NCBI GenBank assembly: GCA_903820565.1
Contig: CAIJHZ010000117.1
Coordinates: forward strand, 1 to 6,925
Source: an uncultured Actinomycetes bacterium
Lineage (GTDB): Bacteria; Actinomycetota; Actinomycetes; Nanopelagicales; Nanopelagicaceae
Length of the DNA: 6,925 nucleotides
Reading direction: 5' to 3'
The notes beneath the pieces were generated by a model. That model ran no database searches. It had not been told where the DNA came from and saw nothing but the letters and a program-made list of their open reading frames with translations. Positions 1 to 5,387 of this stretch are shown piece by piece. The number at the start of each line of letters is the position of its first letter. Position 1 is the first letter of the stretch. The translations under genes and the position numbers were made by a program.

Positions 1-11
1 TGTTCGACCTT

Positions 12-96
12 GGCGGGTTGCCCGAGCGGCCAATGGGAGGGGACTGTAAATCCCCCGGCTCTGCCTTCGAAGGTTCAAATCCTTCACCCGCCACCA
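12..96 (+). tRNA. tRNA-Tyr (anticodon GTA), class II, CCA encoded
   Basis: The sequence folds as a class II tRNA with a long variable arm. The acceptor strands GGCGGGT (12-18) and ACCCGCC (86-92) pair perfectly. The anticodon stem GGGGA/TCCCC (39-43 and 51-55) encloses a seven-base loop with anticodon GTA at 46-48, which reads tyrosine codons. The T arm is GAAGG, loop TTCAAAT, CCTTC (69-85). The discriminator is A93 and CCA (94-96) is encoded. The long variable arm lies between 56 and 68, as expected for bacterial tRNA-Tyr. Its promoter lies outside the window. Confidence 0.97.
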
Positions 97-226
97 GTTT
101 GTTTCCATCAAGTCCTAGTAGGAAGTGATTGTATGGCTACATCAGCCAGCGATCATTGTAGGCAAAGAGCCATCTATGACTTAGCGCCACAACCAACACA
201 TATGTTCTTCATAATTTTCCTTTTCC

Positions 227-1492
227 TTATTTCCACTTGATGTTGTAGGTGGCGCCTGCTGGTGTTGCGATTGCCGTACGAGAAAAGGGGTGATCGCGAT
301 CTCGAAGTTTTTCCCCGTAGTACACATGCGCTACAGCTTTTCCGGAAACGAGCAAGGTCAGAACTTCTGCTTTGTTTGAGACCAAGGTGATCTTAGGGAC
401 CCCCGAAAGCGTCCAATACATGCTAGTTCCATGAATGAAGGCGGTCTCTTCAAATGGACACCCGGGAGGTGAGTACACAGTTGATAGCGCACACTTCTCC
501 AGTGAGGCAATCACTGCACTGCGAGCACTATCTGTGATTAGGCCACTGTTCACAGCTTTTGTCTTTGTTGGTGTTGGGGAAGCTGAAGGTGCTTTAGTTA
601 GTGTTGGTGTTGGTGTTGGTGAAGAAGTTTCTGCCTGTGTTGTCGTAGGTGTTGGTGTTGCCTCTTTACTTAATTTGGATGAATTGGAACTTTTGTCAGA
701 GCTAAACCCACTTTTAATCTGAGGTAACAAAACTAAGAGAGCTGTTGCGATAACAGCAACTACGACTAGTTGTCCCGCCTTCCGCTTTTTAGCAGCGGAG
801 TAAGTGCGTTTGACTTTAGGTGGCTTAGGTGGCTTAGGTGGCTCAACAACTCGTGGCAACTTCGCAGCTTTTGCCTTGTTGGATGGCTCACTGGCGGGCT
901 GGACTTCGCTGGAGGGTGGCACTTGGATAACCTCAGGCTCGGTAGGAACCTCTAGTGCAATCTCGACTGGCTTCTGCAGGATGATAATTTCAGGCTCTTC
1001 AAGAGATTTTGCAAGCAAAGCTTCCTCTCGGAGCCTGTCTTTCTCAATTGCTTTCTCTTTTCTTACTTGTTCTAGTTCATCCTTCTTGGTCTTGGCAAAT
1101 GAATTTAAATTGGCGCCCTGAACACGAGCTTGTTTTTGAAGAAAGTTCAAAGCTTGCTTTGATGCATTTACCATTGCTTCAATATCAACTTCTTCCGATT
1201 CCGCTGAGCCAACACCCAAGGTATTTTGAGAAGCAAAATCAATAGAAGTGAAATCCATCTTGGTTTTTTCTTCATTACTCAACATCCAAGGCAGAGTGGA
1301 TTTCGTTTTGATCTCTCTATCGCTTGTGGAAATCAATGTAGGTTCAAGGGGTTCTTCTTGACCTATTAAATTCTCTCTCGTTTGTTCGATTAATGTCTCT
1401 ACGGCTTGTACAACGCGCTCGTTAAAAACTGTTCTTAGCGAGCGAAGCAGTAGATCCACAGCTTTATCAGCAAAGGATTTAGCTTCTGCCAT
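227..1492 (-). CDS. Single-pass membrane protein: long cytoplasmic part, S/T/P linker and Cys-paired outer domain
   Basis: A 421-residue protein of unknown function. Residues 1-45 look like an amphipathic helical segment. A charged, coiled-coil-prone stretch (about 131-165, many E/K/R) and a Pro-rich basic stretch with three PPK repeats (218-226) follow. Residues 241-257 are a hydrophobic helix preceded by KKRK, so the N-terminus should be cytoplasmic. After the helix comes a Ser/Thr/Pro linker with TPTPT runs (about 265-315). A C-terminal domain of about 100 residues then carries exactly two cysteines (C334 and C345, C-x10-C followed by PF), which could form a disulfide outside the membrane. 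The ATG lies 2 bases after the stop of the DUF4282 gene, with no strong ribosome binding site, so translation is probably coupled to it. It is the last gene of a three-gene minus-strand operon. I recognise no catalytic motif; anchoring, sensing or scaffolding at the envelope is only a guess. Confidence 0.88.
   Translation of the reverse strand: MAEAKSFADKAVDLLLRSLRTVFNERVVQAVETLIEQTRENLIGQEEPLEPTLISTSDREIKTKSTLPWMLSNEEKTKMDFTSIDFASQNTLGVGSAESEEVDIEAMVNASKQALNFLQKQARVQGANLNSFAKTKKDELEQVRKEKAIEKDRLREEALLAKSLEEPEIIILQKPVEIALEVPTEPEVIQVPPSSEVQPASEPSNKAKAAKLPRVVEPPKPPKPPKVKRTYSAAKKRKAGQLVVVAVIATALLVLLPQIKSGFSSDKSSNSSKLSKEATPTPTTTQAETSSPTPTPTLTKAPSASPTPTKTKAVNSGLITDSARSAVIASLEKCALSTVYSPPGCPFEETAFIHGTSMYWTLSGVPKITLVSNKAEVLTLLVSGKAVAHVYYGEKLRDRDHPFSRTAIATPAGATYNIKWK
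816..842. repeat. Three perfect 9-bp tandem repeats inside the membrane protein gene
   Basis: The unit TTAGGTGGC occurs three times without a mismatch. On the minus strand it encodes the PPK repeats (about residues 218-226) just before the membrane helix. The in-frame 9-bp unit means copy number could change without a frameshift. A second low-complexity run of GTTGGT units near 601-622 encodes the TP dipeptides of the outer linker. Confidence 0.85.
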
Positions 1493-1494
1493 GA

Positions 1495-1818
1495 CTACTC
1501 ATTCTTAGCAACAAATTTCGAAATTTCAACCAATTCACGAGTATTTCGAGCAATTTGAAGAAGCGATGAGATTAACTCAATCCAGATTCGAAACGAGATT
1601 AAGACTAGAAGATATCCAATCGCGATTAGAGGAATGAAAAAGAAGTTATCTTTTAATGACAGGAAGCAGACTAACACGCCAATTCCTGCTACTAGAGTGA
1701 CTCCTACTGTGAAAATCAAGTAGATAAATTTTAGAAACTTTAGCGAAACAAGATGTTCAAGATTGAAGTCAAAAAGTGATGCTATGAAGTTCTTTTTCAG
1801 ATTAGGTGAAACTGCCAT
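1495..1818 (-). CDS. DUF4282 family small membrane protein
   Basis: A 107-residue protein that fits the DUF4282 family, which is common in actinobacteria and of unknown function. The family signature is visible. An N-terminal SLFDFNLEHLVSLKFLK-type segment (about 14-30) leads into a first helix (about 31-54). A second helix (about 59-84) follows, ending with FRIWIEL, and then a conserved-looking amphipathic tail, LLQIARNTREL (86-96). Both ends are probably cytoplasmic. The ATG at 1818 has a purine-rich AGAGAGAGAAG stretch just upstream as a ribosome binding site. The gene starts 41 bases after the stop of the secreted PPC-like protein gene and ends 2 bases before the next start, so it is the middle gene of an operon. 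Length and topology are normal for the family. The assignment comes from recalled sequence pattern, not a search. Confidence 0.87.
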   Translation of the reverse strand: MAVSPNLKKNFIASLFDFNLEHLVSLKFLKFIYLIFTVGVTLVAGIGVLVCFLSLKDNFFFIPLIAIGYLLVLISFRIWIELISSLLQIARNTRELVEISKFVAKNE

Positions 1819-1859
1819 TGTCTTCTCTCTCTTTAGTGGATGGGTTTATTTCTGTTTGG

Positions 1860-3614
1860 CTAGTAGGGGTTGTTGGTATCACAATCGGATATTCGATATT
1901 GGGCTTTTTGACCTGCAACAATTATGTCGACTGCGCTAATGACTCCTCCTATGGCAGTTGCAGAAAGAGTTGCACCTTTAACAATCAATTTAGCGCTAAT
2001 TCTTATCTCTGCGTTGCCCAATAGCCATTTATTCAAAATAGACATAGAAGTACCTGAAGCAACATCCTTTAAATTCTTAAGGTCTTCAGTGGGAGATGTC
2101 ATCTGTTTCAATCTTAATGAGATCGTGGCTTCAGTACCTTGCTCCCAAACCTGACTCCCAATTTTCAAGGAATCCGTAGTAGCGCTTGCACCGGTATCAA
2201 GTGCAATTCCTACAAATATCGCAGTCAACTCTTTCTTAGTCTCATCAATGCCATTTTCTAAACACGCAATAAATGCTTTTTTATCCATAATCGGAAATAG
2301 ACTGATTGGATGTAAAGTTGAAGACTCTCCTGCGGAGTTGTAAGGTGCTGCGTACAGAAAAATCTTGCTCTTCGGCGCAACACCATTCTTTTCAGGATTA
2401 AATGAGACTTGGCAATCGTAAGTGACACTTTTACCCTTGGCCAAACTGCACGTCGGTTTTTCATCGCCCGTAACATCCTTGGTGGTGGTCAGAGCCACTG
2501 CTCCAATGAGGGTACGCACGTTGTTTTTCGGATCTTTAATATAGAAACGGACCCCTGTTGGTTTCGTAGTCTTGTCATTTAGATTTCCATGGTAATTCAG
2601 GTTAATCGACTCAGTGAATCCAGAAATATTTGCACTTTCAGATTGATCTCCCGAACTGGTTTCCACTACCTTTGCAGAACGCAGCTCTACCTTAAATGGA
2701 ATTTTTGTTGCTGGATTTTTCACCACTGCCTTAGTTGTAGCAGTTGGTTTGGCGCTAGTCGATTTAGTTGGAGAAGGTGAGGGCGTTGCAGGAGTTGCTT
2801 TTGGTGTTGGTGTTAATGCGCTTGCACTTGGTGATGGCACAATTGATGCTTCGGAACTTTCGGGAAATGAGAGCTTGACAGCCCCTGTAGTTTTAGGATT
2901 ATTGAAATTCAAAACCAGAAAATAGGTTCCAGTCGAAGGGGGAGAGAAAGACCTTGCTACTGTCTTATTTTGATAAAGTGGGCACGTATACTGACAATCA
3001 CCCACTGCCCGACCAGTGGAGTCGTAAATCCTGTATTGCAAACGATCGTTAGCGTCGGCTGTATTACCTAGCCCGTACACAATTAAATTTCCTTGTGTGG
3101 CAGTGATTCGAAAAATTTTCGCCACATCCGAAGATTGAAAATTTTGGACTGTCATACCTGAAAGAACTTGCGGAGGATTCTGGATGGCGTCTAGTATCGA
3201 GAGCTTTACAGCCCCTGTAGTTTTAGGATTATTGAAATTCAAAACCATAAAATAGGTTCCAGTTGAAGGGGGAAAGAAAGATCTTGCTACTGTCTTGTGT
3301 TGATAAAGCGGGCACGTGTACTGACATTCGCCCACGCCTTTACCAGTGGAGTCGTAAATCCTGTATTTCAAATAATCGCTAGCGATAACTGTATTACCTA
3401 ACCCGTACACAATTAAATTTCCTTGTGTCGCATTGAAACTGCGTTGAACCGTTTGACCAGCTCCAATATTTATGACTTCAGTTGTTCCATTTGTTGGCGT
3501 TGAAGCCTGCGCAGTCTGGACAAAGGTCGGAAGAACCGATACTAAAAGCGTCGATGCAACAAGGGCTGCAATTTTTAGGCTCCAAGCAGATCTCTTCTGT
3601 ATAAAGCGCTTCAT
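1860..3614 (-). CDS. Secreted protein with two PPC-like beta-sandwich repeats and a novel C-terminal region
   Basis: A 584-residue exported protein. Residues 1-37 form a classical signal peptide: KR-rich N-terminus, hydrophobic core 15-30, and AQA before a likely cleavage at 37/38. Two repeats of about 80 residues follow (62-140 and 172-250), offset by exactly 110 residues. Each has the pattern ATQGNLIVYGLGNT, YRIYDSTG, a CQYTC motif (C97/C101 and C207/C211), then PPSTGTYF and a closing strand. This resembles pre-peptidase C-terminal (PPC) style binding domains. A Ser/Thr/Pro linker covers about 255-300. The C-terminal region (about 305-584) is unfamiliar; it has cysteines at 389, 401, 451 and 578 and a hydrophobic stretch near 545-567. 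No protease or other catalytic motif was seen. The ATG has AAGGGG six bases upstream. It is the first gene of the minus-strand operon. An adhesive or ligand-binding surface role is inference. Confidence 0.9.
   Translation of the reverse strand: MKRFIQKRSAWSLKIAALVASTLLVSVLPTFVQTAQASTPTNGTTEVINIGAGQTVQRSFNATQGNLIVYGLGNTVIASDYLKYRIYDSTGKGVGECQYTCPLYQHKTVARSFFPPSTGTYFMVLNFNNPKTTGAVKLSILDAIQNPPQVLSGMTVQNFQSSDVAKIFRITATQGNLIVYGLGNTADANDRLQYRIYDSTGRAVGDCQYTCPLYQNKTVARSFSPPSTGTYFLVLNFNNPKTTGAVKLSFPESSEASIVPSPSASALTPTPKATPATPSPSPTKSTSAKPTATTKAVVKNPATKIPFKVELRSAKVVETSSGDQSESANISGFTESINLNYHGNLNDKTTKPTGVRFYIKDPKNNVRTLIGAVALTTTKDVTGDEKPTCSLAKGKSVTYDCQVSFNPEKNGVAPKSKIFLYAAPYNSAGESSTLHPISLFPIMDKKAFIACLENGIDETKKELTAIFVGIALDTGASATTDSLKIGSQVWEQGTEATISLRLKQMTSPTEDLKNLKDVASGTSMSILNKWLLGNAEIRISAKLIVKGATLSATAIGGVISAVDIIVAGQKAQYRISDCDTNNPY
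2869..3102. repeat. Imperfect direct repeat copy A (330-bp period) encoding the second PPC-like domain
   Basis: This stretch aligns without gaps to 3199-3432. Hand comparison shows about 25 mismatches over roughly 230 bases, near 89% identity. It encodes residues 172-250. The exact 330-base spacing means an in-frame tandem duplication of 110 codons. Mismatches cluster where the protein differs, in the loop after the CxxxC motif and the segment after GLGNT. Confidence 0.93.
3199..3432. repeat. Imperfect direct repeat copy B (330-bp period) encoding the first PPC-like domain
   Basis: Partner of 2869-3102. It encodes residues 62-140 of the secreted protein. The 96 bases between the two copies (3103-3198) do not match the flank of the other copy, so only about 80 of each 110 residues are visibly duplicated. 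Confidence 0.93.
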
Positions 3615-3790
3615 TTTTAGCCCCTTAGTTTGGTAACTCTTCTTTGCCCATCACCGTATTTACCTCAGTCTTTTATGCAGGGAGGTCACACGAATCTAGA
3701 TTTGGCAGATACGCCTCTCGGCTTCCTGAGGCCTAGATCAGGCGTACAGGTATTCGAAAGAGTCCAAAGACATCTAAATGACTGCATAAA

Positions 3791-3820
3791 TTGGGACCCA
3801 GTTAACGGTCTAGTCACTAT
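3791..3820 (+). promoter_or_regulatory. Possible promoter of the sigma factor gene
   Basis: TTGGGA (3791-3796) and CACTAT (3815-3820) are separated by 18 bases, a modest match to TTGACA/TATAAT. It would give a leader of about 45 bases before the ATG at 3872. ECF genes are often autoregulated from non-canonical promoters, so this may not be the functional site. Confidence 0.25.
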
Positions 3821-3842
3821 GCGGGTAATTCAGAAAGTCATT

Positions 3843-3858
3843 TTGGCCAAAAGGCCGA
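3843..3858 (+). other. Small hairpin in the sigma factor mRNA leader
   Basis: TTGGCC (3843-3848) pairs with GGCCGA (3853-3858), with one G-U pair, around an AAAA loop. It lies 13 bases upstream of the sigma ATG, next to a poor ribosome binding site, so it could affect initiation. It is not followed by a T-run and is not a terminator. Confidence 0.35.
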
Positions 3859-3871
3859 TAAAGTTAGAGCC

Positions 3872-4450
3872 ATGGCCCGCAAAGACGAAGAAGAATTCAC
3901 CGCGTGGGTCCAAGAGAAAGAGCGTGAGCTTATTCGCGCCGCCAGGGCTATTTGCTTTGATGTGCAAAACGCAGAGGATGTTCTGCAGGAAGCCTTGGCT
4001 GACATTTTTCCACGCTGGAGGAAACTTAAAGAGCACGAAAATTTGGAAGCTTACGTGATTAGAGTGATGGTGAGTAAGCACGCAGATCTCCGCAGAAAGT
4101 ATGCGCGGCGCAAAGCTGAAAACGAAGTCTCCTTAGAATTAGTAGCCACACTTTTGCAAACATGTGACGATTCAGAAAATGTCTCAGAGCGATTGCTTGT
4201 TCAGGCGGCATTGAAATCACTAACTGCCGCGCAACGAGCGGTTCTGCTTTTAATATATGAGTATGGGTACTCGATAAAGGAAGCGGCATCAAAACTTGGA
4301 ATCCCAGCAGGAACAGCTGCATCACACTTAGCGCGCGGCCGATCTGCTGTTGGTGAGTATGTACAATTTTCTCCAGCCATCGCTAACACGCAACGAAAAT
4401 CCATTTCCAACGATGCGAATGTAATTGAAATGGAGGGCGACGATGAGTAA
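3872..4450 (+). CDS. ECF RNA polymerase sigma factor, SigE-like family
   Basis: A 192-residue sigma-70 family protein that would direct RNA polymerase to a specific promoter set. Region 2 spans about 8-80: FTAWVQEKERELIRAARAI, then AEDVLQEAL (34-42, the core-binding helix), then a basic segment, RRKYARRK (74-81). Region 4 spans about 108-164: LTAAQRAVLLL followed by a helix-turn-helix, YSIKEAASKLGIPAGTAASH (133-152), and LARGR. The short region 2/4 layout without regions 1 or 3, and the AEDVLQ/W pattern, match the SigE-type ECF group of actinobacteria. A C-terminal tail of about 28 residues follows region 4. No other in-frame start lies nearby upstream; the ATG lacks a clear Shine-Dalgarno. 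The end overlaps the next gene by 8 bases, implying stoichiometric coupled expression with a regulator. The target genes are unknown; the divergent envelope operon is a candidate. Confidence 0.95.
   Translation: MARKDEEEFTAWVQEKERELIRAARAICFDVQNAEDVLQEALADIFPRWRKLKEHENLEAYVIRVMVSKHADLRRKYARRKAENEVSLELVATLLQTCDDSENVSERLLVQAALKSLTAAQRAVLLLIYEYGYSIKEAASKLGIPAGTAASHLARGRSAVGEYVQFSPAIANTQRKSISNDANVIEMEGDDE
4432..4437 (+). promoter_or_regulatory. Strong ribosome binding site inside the sigma gene that fixes the anti-sigma start
   Basis: GGAGGG sits inside the last codons of the sigma gene, with GGAGG ending 6 bases before the ATG at 4443. An upstream in-frame TTG at 4425 has no such site and would give six extra residues. 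The ATG is therefore the better start, giving an 8-base sigma/anti-sigma overlap. Confidence 0.85.
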
Positions 4451-5057
4451 CGACAATCTCGACCCATTGATTAAGCGCGAATTTGAAGCGCTCGGCCTAA
4501 ACATTGTTTCGAACGATCTGCTTGCTGACATGGTCTTTGAGAGAGTGAAGAAGCGTCGAATTCGAAAGTGGTTATTTGCTGGCGGTATTGCTCTTTCAAT
4601 TCTGGCTCTCGCTGCGCTTTCATATGTTGTAGGTACAAGCTCGCTGTTTTCATCACGTGAGCCTGTAATTCAATCTAATTCTTATCAGATTCCAGGTGAT
4701 GTGAATGGCGGCTTAGCGTTGCCGCAATACGCAAATCTTCGACTCAGCGGATTAACTCTGGCAGAACGCACCTATACATTTACTTTTGCTCTCGAAATGG
4801 GTCAAGTAATTGAAATTTTCACAGATCCCCGTGATGGAGCTGGCGGAAACATTGCTGAGTTAACCGTGTATAAGCGGGATGCAAATGGCGAACGAGAAAA
4901 AATTCAGACCTATCCAGTTGCAGCTGGACTCAGTAGCAGTGAGTTTGGCAATATAAATAGTGCAGGGTTGTATGACTTTGAGTATGTCTTCACAGATTTA
5001 AGTTATCGAGGAGTAGTACGTGTGGGAATTCTCTTAGGGCAATTTACTAAACTGTAG
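4443..5057 (+). CDS. Single-pass membrane protein, probable anti-sigma factor
   Basis: A 204-residue protein with a short cytoplasmic N-terminus (1-41, basic KKRRIRK at 36-42), one hydrophobic helix (about 43-64), and an outer domain of about 140 residues rich in beta-type sequence. The role is inferred from context: it follows an ECF sigma gene with an 8-base overlap and has the size and topology of membrane-bound anti-sigma factors, which hold the sigma factor inactive until an outside signal releases it. The N-terminal part is short and has no cysteine or HxxxCxxC motif, so it is not a zinc-binding anti-sigma (ZAS) domain. The outer domain has no recognised catalytic motif; its repeated Y/F-x-F patterns (111-115, 178-183) and GLYDFEYVF near 175 suggest a beta-sandwich. 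It could be a membrane accessory protein other than an anti-sigma factor. It is convergent with the 43-residue minus-strand gene, with 7 bases between the stops. Confidence 0.75.
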   Translation: MSNDNLDPLIKREFEALGLNIVSNDLLADMVFERVKKRRIRKWLFAGGIALSILALAALSYVVGTSSLFSSREPVIQSNSYQIPGDVNGGLALPQYANLRLSGLTLAERTYTFTFALEMGQVIEIFTDPRDGAGGNIAELTVYKRDANGEREKIQTYPVAAGLSSSEFGNINSAGLYDFEYVFTDLSYRGVVRVGILLGQFTKL

Positions 5058-5064
5058 TTGCCTT

Positions 5065-5196
5065 CTATTTATTGGATGAAGTTCTAGCAGCACGAGATAA
5101 GAACAAGGCAAAGACAAGTGCCACAACAATTCCAGTGTTGACGCCCATTTCAGTTAGGGCGCGGTTGAAATACTCAGTGCTCTTCTCTTTTTCCAT
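5065..5196 (-). CDS. Small single-helix membrane protein (43 residues), unrecognised
   Basis: A minus-strand reading frame of 43 codons: a charged N-terminal part (MEKEKSTEYFNR), a hydrophobic helix at about 19-35 (VNTGIVVALVFALFLS), and a basic Ser-rich tail (RAARTSSNK). This order suggests a small membrane peptide with the basic tail inside. Support for a real gene: the stop lies 7 bases beyond the stop of the convergent anti-sigma gene, the coding composition is ordinary, and a good promoter (TTGCCA, 17 bases, TACCAT) lies just upstream on the same strand. Weak point: the ATG at 5196 has no Shine-Dalgarno. An in-frame GTG at 5214 would add six residues and lies about where transcription from that promoter would begin, so leaderless translation is possible. 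The overlapping plus-strand frame starts at TTG and looks like a shadow. I recognise no family. Confidence 0.6.
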   Translation of the reverse strand: MEKEKSTEYFNRALTEMGVNTGIVVALVFALFLSRAARTSSNK

Positions 5197-5222
5197 GGTT
5201 AGGGATGCGCCCACTGTAAGAA

Positions 5223-5251
5223 ATGGTAAAGGGGTGCTCAAATTCTGGCAA
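5223..5251 (-). promoter_or_regulatory. Promoter of the 43-residue membrane protein gene
   Basis: On the minus strand TTGCCA (5251-5246) and TACCAT (5228-5223) are spaced by exactly 17 bases, matching the consensus at 5/6 and 4/6 positions. Predicted transcription starts near 5215-5217, 20 bases ahead of the ATG at 5196 and right at the alternative GTG at 5214. Confidence 0.5.
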
Positions 5252-5276
5252 CCCTAATTGGAGGGCTCATTCAATA

Positions 5277-5387
5277 ATGCTTGTTTTGGTCTTAGCTCCC
5301 TTTTTTCCAAAGCCAGACTCATGGATGCTAGTCCTTTCAGGATGGACGGTTGTAGGCTACTTGTATGTGTTCATCAATTATCTGTAG
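5277..5387 (+). CDS. Possible 36-residue membrane peptide
   Basis: A short frame opening with ATG and reading MLVLVLAPFF, a PKPDSW turn, then a strongly hydrophobic aromatic helix (about 16-35, with GWTVVGYLYVF). GGAGGG at 5260-5265 lies upstream, but the gap to the ATG is about 11-12 bases, longer than ideal. The frame ends 23 bases inside the cysteine-rich gene that starts at 5365, which itself lacks a good ribosome binding site, so coupled translation would make sense. The protein is unrecognised; a small accessory membrane subunit is one thought. It could also be chance, since hydrophobic short frames are common. No clear promoter was seen between 5197 and 5276. Confidence 0.4.
   Translation: MLVLVLAPFFPKPDSWMLVLSGWTVVGYLYVFINYL

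Larger units (their letters stand above)
3615..3871. promoter_or_regulatory. Divergent intergenic region between envelope operon and sigma factor gene
   Basis: A 257-base region holding the promoters of two divergent transcripts. Visible structure: a perfect 10-bp palindrome AATCTAGATT (3693-3702); an inverted repeat TACGCCT/AGGCGTA (3710-3716 and 3740-3746); the 9-mer CTGCATAAA on each strand, pointing toward each divergent gene (3680-3672 on minus, 3782-3790 on plus); and the palindrome TTTTGGCCAAAA (3841-3852). I found no convincing sigma-70 promoter for the minus-strand operon. A long open frame crosses the region on the plus strand but runs out of frame through the sigma gene and is not credible. 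Confidence 0.7.

Noticed and set aside
69..96. tRNA-Tyr 3' end as an integration attachment site
   Set aside because: I saw no second copy of the tRNA 3' end in the window and no integrase gene.
134..148. Hairpin TGGCT-ACATC-AGCCA as a terminator for tRNA-Tyr or the minus operon
   Set aside because: The stem is only 5 bp and no T-run follows on either strand.
174..212. 12-codon minus-strand frame with a CxxC motif just after the membrane protein gene
   Set aside because: A GGAAAA site precedes it and it is on the operon strand, but 12 residues is too short to support from one sequence.
435..1245. Several plus-strand frames opposite the membrane protein gene
   Set aside because: They are antisense shadows made of Gly/Val or Trp/Leu runs that mirror the TP and PPK repeats of the real minus-strand gene.
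2869..3432. CRISPR or mobile repeat
   Set aside because: Two long in-frame coding copies with a 330-base period are a protein domain duplication; there are no short regular spacers and no terminal inverted repeats.
3630..4058. 142-codon plus-strand open frame through the divergent region and into the sigma gene
   Set aside because: It begins at TTG without a ribosome binding site, overlaps the clear sigma factor in another frame, and has no protein-like pattern.
4425..4442. TTG start for the anti-sigma candidate
   Set aside because: The GGAGG at 4432-4436 is placed for the ATG at 4443, not for the TTG.
5072..5257. 61-codon plus-strand frame
   Set aside because: It starts at TTG, has no good ribosome binding site, and opposes the better supported 43-residue minus-strand gene.
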